Notes: a model not told the origin generated them from the letters alone. 64,000 nucleotides of DNA from Arenimonas fontis (GCF_008386465.1 NZ_VUOD01000003.1:298100-362099), one strand, 5' to 3'. Counted from the stretch's first letter, positions 51,390 through 58,810 are shown. Made by a program: numbers and translations.

Positions 51390-53785
51390 CACTTCGCCTC
51401 CCGGTAGTCTTCCAGCTGCTGCTGGAACTTCGAGTGGCACTCACCCAGGAACAGCGCTTCGGAGGTGCCCTCGGGCACCTGGTAGCTGCCGAGCATCAGG
51501 AAGCTGTGGGGGCCCAGGACCTTCGACCCGGGCTGGTAGCGCTTTCGCACCCTGGGGCCGCCGACCACGTCGCGCTGGCGGATCAGGCTCACGACAAACT
51601 TGGACTCCGGAGCTGGGCGGTACCCGTGGCGGCTGCACCAGAGCCGGTAGGCCTCGTACCAACCTGTCGTAGTCGCGGGCATGGGCTCGAGGCCATGGAT
51701 GTTCCCGGTGACCAGGTCGTCGTGGAAGCGGATCGGGCTGTCGAGGCCGAGGTTGATCAGCTGCGACTTCGCCTCCGTCTCGGGCGGCAGGGTGCCCGGC
51801 CCGAAGTCGCCGAGGTCCAGGTGAAGGAGGTAGTCGTGCAACGCGGCGACGCCACCGTTGCGGATCTCGGCCAGGACCTCCGCGTAGTAGTCCGGGCCGC
51901 GCTTCTCGGGCGTCCAGATCACGCAGTGGCGTCGGTCATCCTCCTCGAGCACCACCGGCATCGCTTCGTTCGACAGGAACACCAGGTTCACGTGGTTGCG
52001 TTCCCAGTGAGCCGGCAGGTTCTTCGGATTGATGCGGATGCGATCGCCGGTGATCAGCGACTTGAGCTTGTTCTTGATGTGGTAGACGTCGGATCGTGCG
52101 ACCACCTCGTCGGCGATCATGAACAGCTTGCGGCTGGCCCAGTCGTTGAACTTGTCTTCCACGGCCGACTGGTCGAGCACGTCGCCGTACTCGCCGTAGA
52201 TCTGCATCACCGACTCGAACAGCAGGTTCTTGCCGGTGCCCTGCGGGCCATGCACGACCACCGTCGACTTCATTTTCGCGCCGGGGTGCTGGATCGGATA
52301 GGCGATCCAGCGCAGCACCCATTCGTAAAGGCGATTCGGGTCGCGGTCCTGGCTGCACATGAAGCGCAGCAGGTCGAGCAGGCGATCGCACTTGCCGGCC
52401 TTCGGCGTCGTCGGCCACCCGGCGTAGAGGTTGCAGGTGATCTCCGGGTCGCGCCCGGTCGGGTCGAAGCCGACTTCGCGAATGCGGACGATCTGCCGAT
52501 CGGGCGATTCCTGCCAGGCCCGGTGGATGTACTTGTTCACGCAAGCGTCGCGCATGTCGCTCACGGTCATGATCACGTGCTCGACGCGATCGAATACCGA
52601 GGAGCCATGGGCGTAGATCAGCGGGAAACGCTCGATGAGCTCACTAGTGGTGAGGAACGGCGACAACTTGCCGCCCCCCGCCCCGCCTGGTGGTGATGTC
52701 GGCGCGCGGTTGGGCGCCTTCCACCCCAACTCGGCGACGCGGTTCTCGATCTGCGTTCGCACCAGGTGCAGGCCGGCAGTGGCGTGCAGGTCGTTGAAGT
52801 CGGTGGCCTTGACGCCGCGCTCGAGGAAGCGCCGCCGGCGCGCCTCTTCATCGGGAAACGAGGGCGTCAGCCAGGCGCCGCCGAATTCGAGGGCCGCCGC
52901 GCTGGCCGCGGCGACGCCGGCGTTTGCAGCACGGTGTTCCTGTCCACAGCTCGGGCAGGTCTCCGGATGTTCGGCCAGCACCAGGCGCGCCTTGCAGGCC
53001 TGACACTTCTGCAGCTCGTCGTCGTCCGCCAGGATCAGGATGCGGACGTCGCGGTAGCGCTTTCGCAGCGCCGCCGCCACGGCTGGCACGTTGCCGGCGT
53101 CGAACGCCACGGCTACCGGGTAGCCGGTCGCCATGTGCGCGCTGGCCGCCGTGGCATAGCCCTCGGCGATCAGCACGATCCACTGCGGCGCGCCGATCAG
53201 ATGGAAGTGGCCTTGCTTGACCGCGCCGGCGGGCCAGTACTCCTTGGCCGGCCGCTTGTCGGCCGAGGCCTGCTTCGCCGAGCGCAGCAGCTGCAAGCCG
53301 TGGATCTGGCCCTGGGCATCGAGCATCGGCACAACGGCCGCGCCCTTGCCCGAGTAGCGCAGGCCGAAGCCCTGCACGCCCTTCGCCGCCAGGTACTCGG
53401 AGTCGCCGTCTTCGCTGAGCTTCGCCCAGGCGGCGGTGGCGCGCTGGGCGGCCCGCTCGGCCAGCTGCTTGCGCTCCTGGTCAGCGCGCCGGCGATCGGC
53501 GGCCAGCCGCCGCTTCAGGGAATCGCGTTGCTCGGCGCTGAACGCGGCGTCGCGCTTGCGCAGGTCGATCTTCTGCGCGCCATTGTCGGCGCCGCGCCAC
53601 ACGCCGTAGCTGCCCACCAGCACCAGGTCGCCACCCGAGAGCGGCAGCTCGTGCAGGATGTACCAGCCGCGCTTCTCGCGGTCGCCCTCGACGCGGCAGC
53701 GGCGCATGCGCCCGACCTCGAGGGAGGTGACGTGCAGGCCGGCGGCCTGCAGCTGGGAGAGCACGTCGTCGTAGTTGCTCGCCAC
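51389..53785 (-). CDS. phage primase-helicase (Toprim plus D5/SF3-like helicase)
   Basis: 798 residues from GTG 53785. Residues about 150-320 form a Toprim-type domain (IVLIAEGYATAASAHMATGY, RILILADDDE). A zinc ribbon CQAC-(12)-CPSC is inserted directly after the Toprim acidic motif. The helicase part (about 430-680) has the Walker A VVHGPQGTGKNLLFESV, Walker B KLFMIADEV and the motif VFLSNEAMPVVLEEDDRR. The C-terminus resembles primase-helicase tails. It would start and drive prophage replication. Confidence 0.88.
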   Translation of the reverse strand: MASNYDDVLSQLQAAGLHVTSLEVGRMRRCRVEGDREKRGWYILHELPLSGGDLVLVGSYGVWRGADNGAQKIDLRKRDAAFSAEQRDSLKRRLAADRRRADQERKQLAERAAQRATAAWAKLSEDGDSEYLAAKGVQGFGLRYSGKGAAVVPMLDAQGQIHGLQLLRSAKQASADKRPAKEYWPAGAVKQGHFHLIGAPQWIVLIAEGYATAASAHMATGYPVAVAFDAGNVPAVAAALRKRYRDVRILILADDDELQKCQACKARLVLAEHPETCPSCGQEHRAANAGVAAASAAALEFGGAWLTPSFPDEEARRRRFLERGVKATDFNDLHATAGLHLVRTQIENRVAELGWKAPNRAPTSPPGGAGGGKLSPFLTTSELIERFPLIYAHGSSVFDRVEHVIMTVSDMRDACVNKYIHRAWQESPDRQIVRIREVGFDPTGRDPEITCNLYAGWPTTPKAGKCDRLLDLLRFMCSQDRDPNRLYEWVLRWIAYPIQHPGAKMKSTVVVHGPQGTGKNLLFESVMQIYGEYGDVLDQSAVEDKFNDWASRKLFMIADEVVARSDVYHIKNKLKSLITGDRIRINPKNLPAHWERNHVNLVFLSNEAMPVVLEEDDRRHCVIWTPEKRGPDYYAEVLAEIRNGGVAALHDYLLHLDLGDFGPGTLPPETEAKSQLINLGLDSPIRFHDDLVTGNIHGLEPMPATTTGWYEAYRLWCSRHGYRPAPESKFVVSLIRQRDVVGGPRVRKRYQPGSKVLGPHSFLMLGSYQVPEGTSEALFLGECHSKFQQQLEDYREAK

Positions 53786-53788
53786 TTT

Positions 53789-53998
53789 TCAGTAACTCCC
53801 GGGGCCGCTAACTACACAATCGACGGGGTCCGAATTACCCCCGAAGGCACCCCCTAGGGAGGACCCGCGACCGGCCCCCTGCCCTTGCCGCCCCGTGATC
53901 CCGCAGCAGGCTGCGCCCGTCGCCCGCCCGCGCTGCCAGCCCCACAACAGGGGAGCTGGGGCACGCAGGGGCATGGTGGGCAGCACGCGGGGCGTCAT
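53789..53998 (-). CDS. small prophage ORF upstream of primase, low confidence
   Basis: 69 codons from ATG 53998 (ATGA overlap with the preceding small ORF) to a TGA 3 bases before the primase start codon. Composition is Gly/Arg/Ala-rich with a less random end (GGAFGGNSDPVDCVVSGPGS). Tight coupling on both sides is the main support. Confidence 0.35.
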   Translation of the reverse strand: MTPRVLPTMPLRAPAPLLWGWQRGRATGAACCGITGRQGQGAGRGSSLGGAFGGNSDPVDCVVSGPGSY

Positions 53999-54117
53999 CG
54001 GCGCGGCCTTTCCGCCGCAGGGGCGGGGGCCGGGACCTTCGCCAAGCGGTACCACCGCTCGACGTGCTCGATCGCTTCCCCGCTCAAGACTGCCCAGCCT
54101 CGTTCTTTGGCAGGCAC
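53995..54117 (-). CDS. very small prophage ORF
   Basis: 40 codons from GTG 54117. The central part, ERGWAVLSGEAIEHVERWYR, has protein-like composition (amphipathic, Trp pair). It overlaps the 69-residue gene upstream by 34 bp and the next ORF by 4 bp. No family recognised. Confidence 0.35.
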   Translation of the reverse strand: MPAKERGWAVLSGEAIEHVERWYRLAKVPAPAPAAERPRR

Positions 54118-54293
54118 AGCGGCAGCTGCGGCGCCGCTGGCACCTCGCTCAGGCGGGCACGGATCTCCAGCTGCTCGGCTTCTGAGAGCGGTGGCGGCCG
54201 GGACTCCAGGCTCTCCAGGATCGCGGCGACCTGCGCCTTGGACCGGCGGAGCCGGCTGTCGCGCAAGCCGAAGCTGGCGCGTGGACGAGTCAT
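54084..54293 (-). CDS. small helical prophage protein
   Basis: 69 residues: basic start MTRPRASFGLRDSRLRRSKA, then a helix pair (QVAAILESLESRPPPLSEAE, QLEIRARLSEVPAA). The ATG follows the stop of the zinc protein gene directly. Unknown function. Confidence 0.5.
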   Translation of the reverse strand: MTRPRASFGLRDSRLRRSKAQVAAILESLESRPPPLSEAEQLEIRARLSEVPAAPQLPLCLPKNEAGQS

Positions 54294-54503
54294 TCACCGA
54301 CGCCCTCCCCTTGCCTGGCCGGCCTCCTTGGCCGTCTGATGCGCCACGCACAACCGGGCGCCGAGCTCCTGCCGCAGCAGCGAGATGGGTGCGTCGCACT
54401 CTTCGCAGAACGGCAGACCTACCCCATGGCGCGTGGCCTCGGAGATGGCAACGTCAAGGTCACGCTGGACGCGCTCCTGCACGTGGTCCATGAAGTCAGG
54501 CAT
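54294..54503 (-). CDS. TraR/DksA-type zinc-finger protein
   Basis: 69 residues from ATG 54503 (GAGG 6 bases upstream). DHVQERVQRDLDVAISEATR is the coiled-coil arm and the zinc site is CEECDAPISLLRQELGARLCV; the fourth zinc ligand normally supplied by Cys is here His in VAHQ. Phage TraR-like proteins bind RNA polymerase in the secondary channel and mimic DksA with ppGpp. A transcription-modifying role during induction is inferred. Confidence 0.78.
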   Translation of the reverse strand: MPDFMDHVQERVQRDLDVAISEATRHGVGLPFCEECDAPISLLRQELGARLCVAHQTAKEAGQARGGRR

Positions 54504-54684
54504 GCTCGACCTCACCAGGCGCGGGAGCAGCGGATACACCCGCCGCGATAGGTGGCAGTAGCTCTTCGCCATGATTCGCCGCAGATGTGACGGCGGGCTC
54601 GCCCTGCCTGACACCTGCCCGGCGGTCGTGGCTTAAGCAGTAGTCCACATAGGCCTGCTCACGCCGGTCGTACACGTCAGCCAT
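54496..54684 (-). CDS. small prophage ORF between CII-like and TraR-like genes
   Basis: 62 codons: MADVYDRREQAYVDYCLSHD opens with protein-like composition; the remainder is Ala/Pro-rich. Overlaps the regulator upstream and the TraR-like gene downstream by 8 bp each. Unknown function. Confidence 0.45.
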   Translation of the reverse strand: MADVYDRREQAYVDYCLSHDRRAGVRQGEPAVTSAANHGEELLPPIAAGVSAAPAPGEVEHA

Positions 54685-55138
54685 GCGCGCGCCCCTCCCG
54701 CCCGGCGACCGCCATCGAGCGCAACTTGTTCAGCAGGTGAACCAGGGTGGTGTGCACCGAGGCGGTGCTTCGAGCCAGCTCGAAGTACTCGTTGGTGGTG
54801 ACCACGCCGTCCTCCAGTGCCGACTTCAGCACCTGGGCGAACTCGCCCTTCGCGGCACTTGCGTCCAGCACGCGGCTCAACACGCCCGTACCGTCCTCAA
54901 CATCACCGGCGAGCTCGAGCACGTAGCCGTGATTACCCGCGAGCGTGTGCAGGATGCGGTGGTCGCCCGTGACCGCCATGATCAGGTCCGCCTCGGCCAG
55001 GGAAAGGTGGTGCGTGCTGCAGTTAGGGTTGACCTTGTTGCGCAGCACCGCTGGCGACATGCCGATGCGGGGGCCCAAGGACTCGCTGCCGCCCGGGTAG
55101 CTATGGACAGTCAGGTAGGCTGCATCGGTGACGTTCAT
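54677..55138 (-). CDS. phage regulatory protein, CII family
   Basis: 153 residues from ATG 55138. MNVTDAAYLTVHSYPGGSES and IGMSPAVLRNKVNPNCSTHH, then LSLAEADLIMAVTGDHRILH are the conserved N-terminal DNA-binding region of the phage CII (CP76-type) family. The C-terminus is helical (SALEDGVVTTNEYFELARST). It heads the minus-strand replication block and probably controls it, either as an activator or repressor. Confidence 0.78.
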   Translation of the reverse strand: MNVTDAAYLTVHSYPGGSESLGPRIGMSPAVLRNKVNPNCSTHHLSLAEADLIMAVTGDHRILHTLAGNHGYVLELAGDVEDGTGVLSRVLDASAAKGEFAQVLKSALEDGVVTTNEYFELARSTASVHTTLVHLLNKLRSMAVAGREGRAHG

Positions 55139-55282
55139 GCAGCCCAACCCCGCACGTAGTGTTGGCGAACCCGCCGCGAGACCCTGCGGCCATGAAGAAT
55201 CTGCGCACCCAGGTGATCAGGCACTGGAGCACTGGCCACGGACCAGGGCGCGTGGCCGCCGTGCTGTTTGAGTTCGAGGCGC

Positions 55283-55338
55283 CGGTCTCCAAGGTAGGAT
55301 GGAATTCCCCAACCCCAACCAGTGACCTGGGAGACCGG
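55283..55338. repeat. inverted repeat overlapping an RBS
   Basis: CCGGTCTCCAAGGT and ACCTGGGAGACCGG flank about 28 bases, with 13 of 14 positions complementary. The right arm contains the GGGAG just upstream of the ATG at 55340, so folding could mask that gene's ribosome binding site. The rest of the 201-bp gap to the CII-like gene shows no gene. Confidence 0.45.
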
Positions 55339-55339
55339 C

Positions 55340-55678
55340 ATGAAGGATCTGCACACCGTCGGCGAGCACACCGTCACGCCCGAAGAGGCCCTGCAATGGG
55401 CCGTCGAGCGAATTGGCATGCACGAACGAGCAATTGCCTCAATGGCCGGCCGCCTGAATGGTCTGGCATATGCAGTGCAATGCCTCATCGCGACCCACCC
55501 AAAGATCGAAACCATGCAGCTGCTCTGGAAACAAGCGCTGCCAGAGGTTGTCGACGAGGAGATGGCTGGCAAACTCCATCAAACGTCGGAGTACCGCCAA
55601 GCTCTGCATTCGCAGATGGCAATGGTGCAGAAGACGATCGACGCCAGGCTCGAAGGACAAGATCAGAGCACCGATTAG
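55340..55678 (+). CDS. helical prophage protein of unknown function
   Basis: 112 residues from ATG 55340. Mostly helical: VTPEEALQWAVERIGMHERA, SMAGRLNGLAYAVQCLIATH, then QTSEYRQALHSQMAMVQKTI. It is the only plus-strand gene between the CII-like and cro-like genes, both on the minus strand. Base composition is less GC-rich than in flanking genes. No family recognised. Confidence 0.6.
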   Translation: MKDLHTVGEHTVTPEEALQWAVERIGMHERAIASMAGRLNGLAYAVQCLIATHPKIETMQLLWKQALPEVVDEEMAGKLHQTSEYRQALHSQMAMVQKTIDARLEGQDQSTD

Positions 55679-55752
55679 CGTCGAGCTGCTCTGCCAGCAC
55701 CTCCGGGTTAAAGCAATTCACGACCCTTATTGGGGTGCGGGAAGCATCCATT

Positions 55753-55965
55753 TCAGGCGGCCTCCGAGCCAGTGCCCTGACCCATCTGCCCGAAGACGTC
55801 GGGCTTGAGGACGAACCGAAGCTTCAGAGCGTGGACCTCAGCGACCGGGCCCTCGGGCCACTGGTAGATCGCCGATGGCGTGATGCCGAGCGCCCTGGCC
55901 AATGCGGAAGCGTTACCCCCGTAAGCGGCGATCGCTTCTGCCTTCGTGATGGGATGGATGTCCAT
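55753..55965 (-). CDS. Cro-like repressor
   Basis: 70 residues. A Cro/YdaS-type helix-turn-helix fills the N-terminal half: AEAIAAYGGNASALARALGI, TPSAIYQWPEGPVAEVHAL. It is divergent from the cI-like gene and shares its recognition motif (GITPSAxYQ), so both should bind the same operators between 55978 and 56040. It should repress cI and favour the lytic path. Confidence 0.82.
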   Translation of the reverse strand: MDIHPITKAEAIAAYGGNASALARALGITPSAIYQWPEGPVAEVHALKLRFVLKPDVFGQMGQGTGSEAA

Positions 55966-55974
55966 GGGGCACCG

Positions 55975-56004
55975 AGTGTAAGCCGGCTTTCATTCTTTAT
56001 GCAA
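55975..56004 (-). promoter_or_regulatory. probable cro promoter
   Basis: On the minus strand TTGCAT (55999-56004) and TACACT (55975-55980) are 18 bases apart. Both boxes overlap operator repeats O1 and O2, consistent with repression by the cI-like protein. Confidence 0.5.
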
Positions 56005-56040
56005 GCCCCCTTTCATTCCGCGGTTGTAAGCTGGCTAACA
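55978..56040. promoter_or_regulatory. three operators of the immunity switch
   Basis: GTAAGCCGGCTTTCAT (55978-55993), GCAAGCCCCCTTTCAT (56001-56016) and GTAAGCTGGCTAACA (56026-56040) repeat every 23-25 bp. Their cores are near-palindromic (AAGCCGGCTT). The third overlaps the cI ATG, so a cI transcript may be almost leaderless or autoregulated from this site. Confidence 0.7.
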
Positions 56041-56615
56041 TGAGTACGCCCCTCGCCGAGCGCCTGGTCTTTGCCAGGGAATCGTCCGGATTCGCCAACA
56101 CGAAGCGCGCCGCTGAGGCTGCGGGGATCACCCCTTCTGCCCTCTACCAGCTCGAATCCGGGAAGACTAAGTCGCTGGCCGGCGATACCGCTGAGAAGCT
56201 CGCGCGGATCTATCCAAAGTTCCGAATCGAGTGGCTTATCAGTGGCCGGGGGCACCCGACTTACGATGAGGCAGGTGCATTAGCCGCAACGGATCTGGGC
56301 AGCAGCCCCTCGTCTCACGATTTGGGAATCTCAGCTGAGAGGCTATCCGCATCGATCAAGCTGATCCGGCTCGCATGCGAGCAGCTCGATGTGCCCTTTG
56401 ATCCTGAGGACGACGGCGATCTAATCGTCTTGGCGTATCAGTACCTACAGGGACTAGCAGAGAGCAGCGTGACGCCGGAGAACTTGGTCGATTTCACCAA
56501 GCGGCTAAGGCAGAAGGCTAGAGGGACGATCGATGCGAGCGAATCATCAGAACCTGGAGAAGCTGGCAGCGGCACTGGCAGAAAAAGTAGGTCGATCTAC
56601 TCAGCCAAGTTCTAA
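56040..56615 (+). CDS. CI-type phage repressor without a peptidase domain
   Basis: 191 residues. Residues 1-72 are a helix-turn-helix domain (ERLVFARESSGFANTKRAAE, AAGITPSALYQLESGKTKS, RIEWLISGRGHP). The rest (about 90-191) is helical and acidic (SASIKLIRLACEQLDVPFDP, GDLIVLAYQYLQGLAESSVT); it has none of the S24 LexA-like Ser/Lys features. It probably maintains lysogeny by oligomerising through a different C-terminal domain, so it may not be cut during the SOS response. No clear ribosome binding site is visible before the ATG. Confidence 0.8.
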   Translation: MSTPLAERLVFARESSGFANTKRAAEAAGITPSALYQLESGKTKSLAGDTAEKLARIYPKFRIEWLISGRGHPTYDEAGALAATDLGSSPSSHDLGISAERLSASIKLIRLACEQLDVPFDPEDDGDLIVLAYQYLQGLAESSVTPENLVDFTKRLRQKARGTIDASESSEPGEAGSGTGRKSRSIYSAKF

Positions 56616-56907
56616 GCCCAGACTGAGGGTAATACCTCGCATTGCCCCTACCCTATTCGACTCCATTACTCGCGAAAGCGTCATCAGGCGCGTTAGATTT
56701 CTACGCAACGCATATCGTCTCGATTGGCTTGTAGAGCAAGCGTGCTTCAACCAGCCTGCATTGGACTGCTTGCCTGACGAGCAGTTAGGTGCGCTTCTTC
56801 GAGATCTGGAGACGGCCAGAGAGTGCATTGCGGAAGGGATACCGTTCGAGGACGCTGACCTCATTCGTAGCACTGCGGACCAACTCCCAGACTTCGATTC
56901 GGCGTGA
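56533..56907 (+). CDS. unknown protein overlapping the cI gene
   Basis: 124 residues whose first 83 bases lie inside the cI 3' end in another frame. It has a basic N-terminus (QNLEKLAAALAEKVGRSTQP, KPRLRVIPRIAP) and an acidic helical C-terminus (DEQLGALLRDLETARECIAE). Co-expression with cI suggests a lysogenic function such as anti-repression or induction control, but no family is recognised. Confidence 0.6.
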   Translation: MRANHQNLEKLAAALAEKVGRSTQPSSKPRLRVIPRIAPTLFDSITRESVIRRVRFLRNAYRLDWLVEQACFNQPALDCLPDEQLGALLRDLETARECIAEGIPFEDADLIRSTADQLPDFDSA

Positions 56908-56951
56908 ATGTAGTTGGCCTGCAATGGCCAGCATCAACCCAGGAATGACTT

Positions 56952-57368
56952 ATGGCAGAGAAGAAGCCAATTTGGATCCCCACCTGGCTCGGCCTGCTCA
57001 TTGCGGCGGCAGCGCTATGGATCGTAGTCAGAGTCATGACTGGAGGCGAAGACCTGTCGATAGGCCACGGACCATCGCCCGTTGCAGCGCAAGCGTCACG
57101 TGAGGCCGAGTGGATGGTGCGTGGCAAAGCAGCGGTGCTCGAGAAGCTCAAAGACCCCGACTCAGCCGACTTCCGGAATGTGCGATTCCACCAAGGCAAG
57201 GATGGGGTCCCCATGACCTGTGGCGAAGTGAACTCAAAGAACAGCTTTGGCGGATACGGGGGCTTCCAGCGCTTCATCTCCGCGGGCCGAGCGGACCTCA
57301 CGTTCCTTGCCGAGCAGATGGACGCACGGGACTTTGCCGAGGTCTGGAATCAATTCTGTTCCGGCTGA
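56952..57368 (+). CDS. membrane-anchored prophage protein with conserved Cys domain
   Basis: 138 residues with one N-terminal membrane segment (about 8-28, IWIPTWLGLLIAAAALWIVV) and an exported domain: AVLEKLKDPDSADFRNVRFH, then MTCGEVNSKNSFGGYGGFQR and a second Cys near the end (NQFCSG). The KDPDSAxFRxxR and CGEVNxKNxFGGYxGFxRF patterns recur in small phage and plasmid proteins of unknown role. As a gene following the repressor it may be expressed in the lysogen, perhaps for superinfection exclusion (inference). Confidence 0.7.
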   Translation: MAEKKPIWIPTWLGLLIAAAALWIVVRVMTGGEDLSIGHGPSPVAAQASREAEWMVRGKAAVLEKLKDPDSADFRNVRFHQGKDGVPMTCGEVNSKNSFGGYGGFQRFISAGRADLTFLAEQMDARDFAEVWNQFCSG

Positions 57369-57438
57369 GGGCTGGCGCGCGATACAGGCTGCGCCCAGGC
57401 AGGGGAGCCACCGAATCTTCAGCGCTCGACCGGAAATA

Positions 57439-57476
57439 TAAGCCTGCTTGCACTTAAAAACTAAGTGTGCTTACAT
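57439..57476 (+). promoter_or_regulatory. early promoter with two operator-like sites
   Basis: TAAGCCTGCTTGCA (57439-57452) and, inverted, GTAAGCACACTT (57474-57463) match the immunity operators. TTGCAC (57448-57453) and TTACAT (57471-57476) are 17 bases apart and could be a weak promoter covered by them. This lies about 90 bp before the first early plus-strand gene. Confidence 0.55.
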
Positions 57477-57567
57477 TGCCCCGCCGCCCACCCCGGGCGG
57501 CAGGGCCTCCCCGGCGCTGTAAATCCCCTGCGGCGCCGGGGTCGCCCTCCACCACGGAGGCGCGACC

Positions 57568-58161
57568 ATGTCGAACATCACCATCGCTGCCCTGGCCATC
57601 GCCAGCCTGGCGCTGCTCCTGAACCTGGCTTGCACCTACGTGCTCTGGCGCGAGGGGCTGTTCTCGCCAGCCCAACCTTTCCCCTCAGAGGCGTCCGAAG
57701 CGTTTGCGGACGGTGACCCCGCAGGCCGTTGTGGCTGTGCACCAGCGGCAGCGGGCCTTCTTGATCTGCCCCCTCACGTTCGGCTCAGCAGCAACGGTGA
57801 TCTGAGTTCTGGGCTCCATTCGGAGCGGCAGCTTCACCTGATTGAAGTAGTCGGAGTGCACGACCATCCGCTTTCCCCAGTACGCATGCCGTCGGAGCGC
57901 AACCTCGCTCAAGGTCACTGGGATATAGCCGAGGTTGGTGACCTCGATGCCGATGGTCCACTGGCCATCGGGGAGAGTCATGAGCGACACCAGTCGCACG
58001 CGCAGGCGAACCGAATCTCGACGAACCATCCACCAGGCGTTGAAGACGCCAAGCGTGGCGCCCACGACGGCGATTCCAAAGGTAGTCCAGCCGATCCAGT
58101 CCATGCGTCGCCCCCTGCACGTTCGCAGACCCAGTCTACTGTCCATGGGGGTGCGCAGTGA
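57568..58161 (+). CDS. small membrane protein ORF; C-terminal part doubtful
   Basis: The ATG at 57568 has an excellent GGAGG site 7 bases upstream, and the first 38 residues are a convincing membrane peptide (NITIAALAIASLALLLNLAC). From about 57685 the frame runs antisense through another gene and its composition becomes arbitrary, so the true product may be short and the gene may have been cut by the inserted minus-strand gene. Confidence 0.4.
   Translation: MSNITIAALAIASLALLLNLACTYVLWREGLFSPAQPFPSEASEAFADGDPAGRCGCAPAAAGLLDLPPHVRLSSNGDLSSGLHSERQLHLIEVVGVHDHPLSPVRMPSERNLAQGHWDIAEVGDLDADGPLAIGESHERHQSHAQANRISTNHPPGVEDAKRGAHDGDSKGSPADPVHASPPARSQTQSTVHGGAQ
57685..58104 (-). CDS. one-TM prophage protein encoded against its neighbours (moron candidate)
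   Basis: 139 residues from ATG 58104. One membrane segment (about 5-25, WTTFGIAVVGATLGVFNAWW) is followed by a compact beta-rich domain: LPDGQWTIGIEVTNLGYIPV, TLSEVALRRHAYWGKR, then a Cys-containing basic end. It is the only minus-strand gene in the early plus-strand block, a usual sign of a lysogenic-conversion or exclusion gene. No named family recognised. Confidence 0.65.
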   Translation of the reverse strand: MDWIGWTTFGIAVVGATLGVFNAWWMVRRDSVRLRVRLVSLMTLPDGQWTIGIEVTNLGYIPVTLSEVALRRHAYWGKRMVVHSDYFNQVKLPLRMEPRTQITVAAEPNVRGQIKKARCRWCTATTACGVTVRKRFGRL

Positions 58162-58478
58162 CCACGCTCACCCTGGACCACCTGTCCGAGCCGCAGCGCC
58201 AGGCGCTGCAGGGCCCGCCGGCGCGGCCGGCCAATCACTTCGACCAGCTGGCCGGACGCTTCGCCGCCCAGGCCGACAAGGCGCTGTCGCAGGGCCGCCC
58301 GCTGGCGGCGCGCACCCTCGAGGGCTACGCCCGCCTGGCCCGCGATCTGGCCGCGCCCGACACCGACGCCCGCTACAGCTGCGACGGCTGCGAGGCCGCC
58401 ACCGAGCGCGCCGACCTGGTCGAGCGCCCCGAAGGCTTCCTCTGCCCTGACTGCGTGCAGCCGGGGGTGCGGGCATGA
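58158..58478 (+). CDS. small prophage protein with C-terminal zinc-ribbon-like pair
   Basis: 106 residues from GTG 58158 (GGGG 8 bases upstream). The first 70 are helical and Ala-rich; the end has CDGCEAATERADLVERPEG followed by CPDC, a CX2C-CX2C zinc ribbon. Overlaps the next gene by 4 bp. Confidence 0.6.
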   Translation: MTTLTLDHLSEPQRQALQGPPARPANHFDQLAGRFAAQADKALSQGRPLAARTLEGYARLARDLAAPDTDARYSCDGCEAATERADLVERPEGFLCPDCVQPGVRA

Positions 58479-58810
58479 AGCTCTGGCTCGGCTGGATCCT
58501 CGTGCACTCGGTGCTGGCCGCATCGCTGTGGTCCGGCTTCGTCGATGGCGTCGAAGGCGCTGCACGAATCGGCCTGTTCGTGTGCTGGGTGCTGATCGTC
58601 CTTTCGTTCTTCGCGCATAGCGACCGCGTCCAGGCGAAGCGCGACGAAGACCCGGTGCCCACGTGGCTCAACGTGCTGGTCGACCTGCTCGTACTGCTCT
58701 TCCTCGTCTGGCACGACGCCGTGCTGACCGCAGCCTTCTGGCTGCTGCACATCGGCCTATGGCTTTCCGCCCGCGAGCTGCGCAGGACTGCCGGGAGGGC
58801 ACCGAAGTGA
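58475..58810 (+). CDS. prophage membrane protein with three or four segments
   Basis: 111 residues with hydrophobic segments near 3-20, 31-47, 65-80 and 83-98 (LNVLVDLLVLLFLVWHDAVL). Coupled by 4-bp overlaps to both neighbours. Function unknown. Confidence 0.6.
   Translation: MKLWLGWILVHSVLAASLWSGFVDGVEGAARIGLFVCWVLIVLSFFAHSDRVQAKRDEDPVPTWLNVLVDLLVLLFLVWHDAVLTAAFWLLHIGLWLSARELRRTAGRAPK

Noticed and set aside
55485..55751. Minus-strand frame starting one base after the cro stop
   Set aside because: Coupling looked attractive, but most of it is antisense to the helical plus-strand gene at 55340 and its second half is low complexity.
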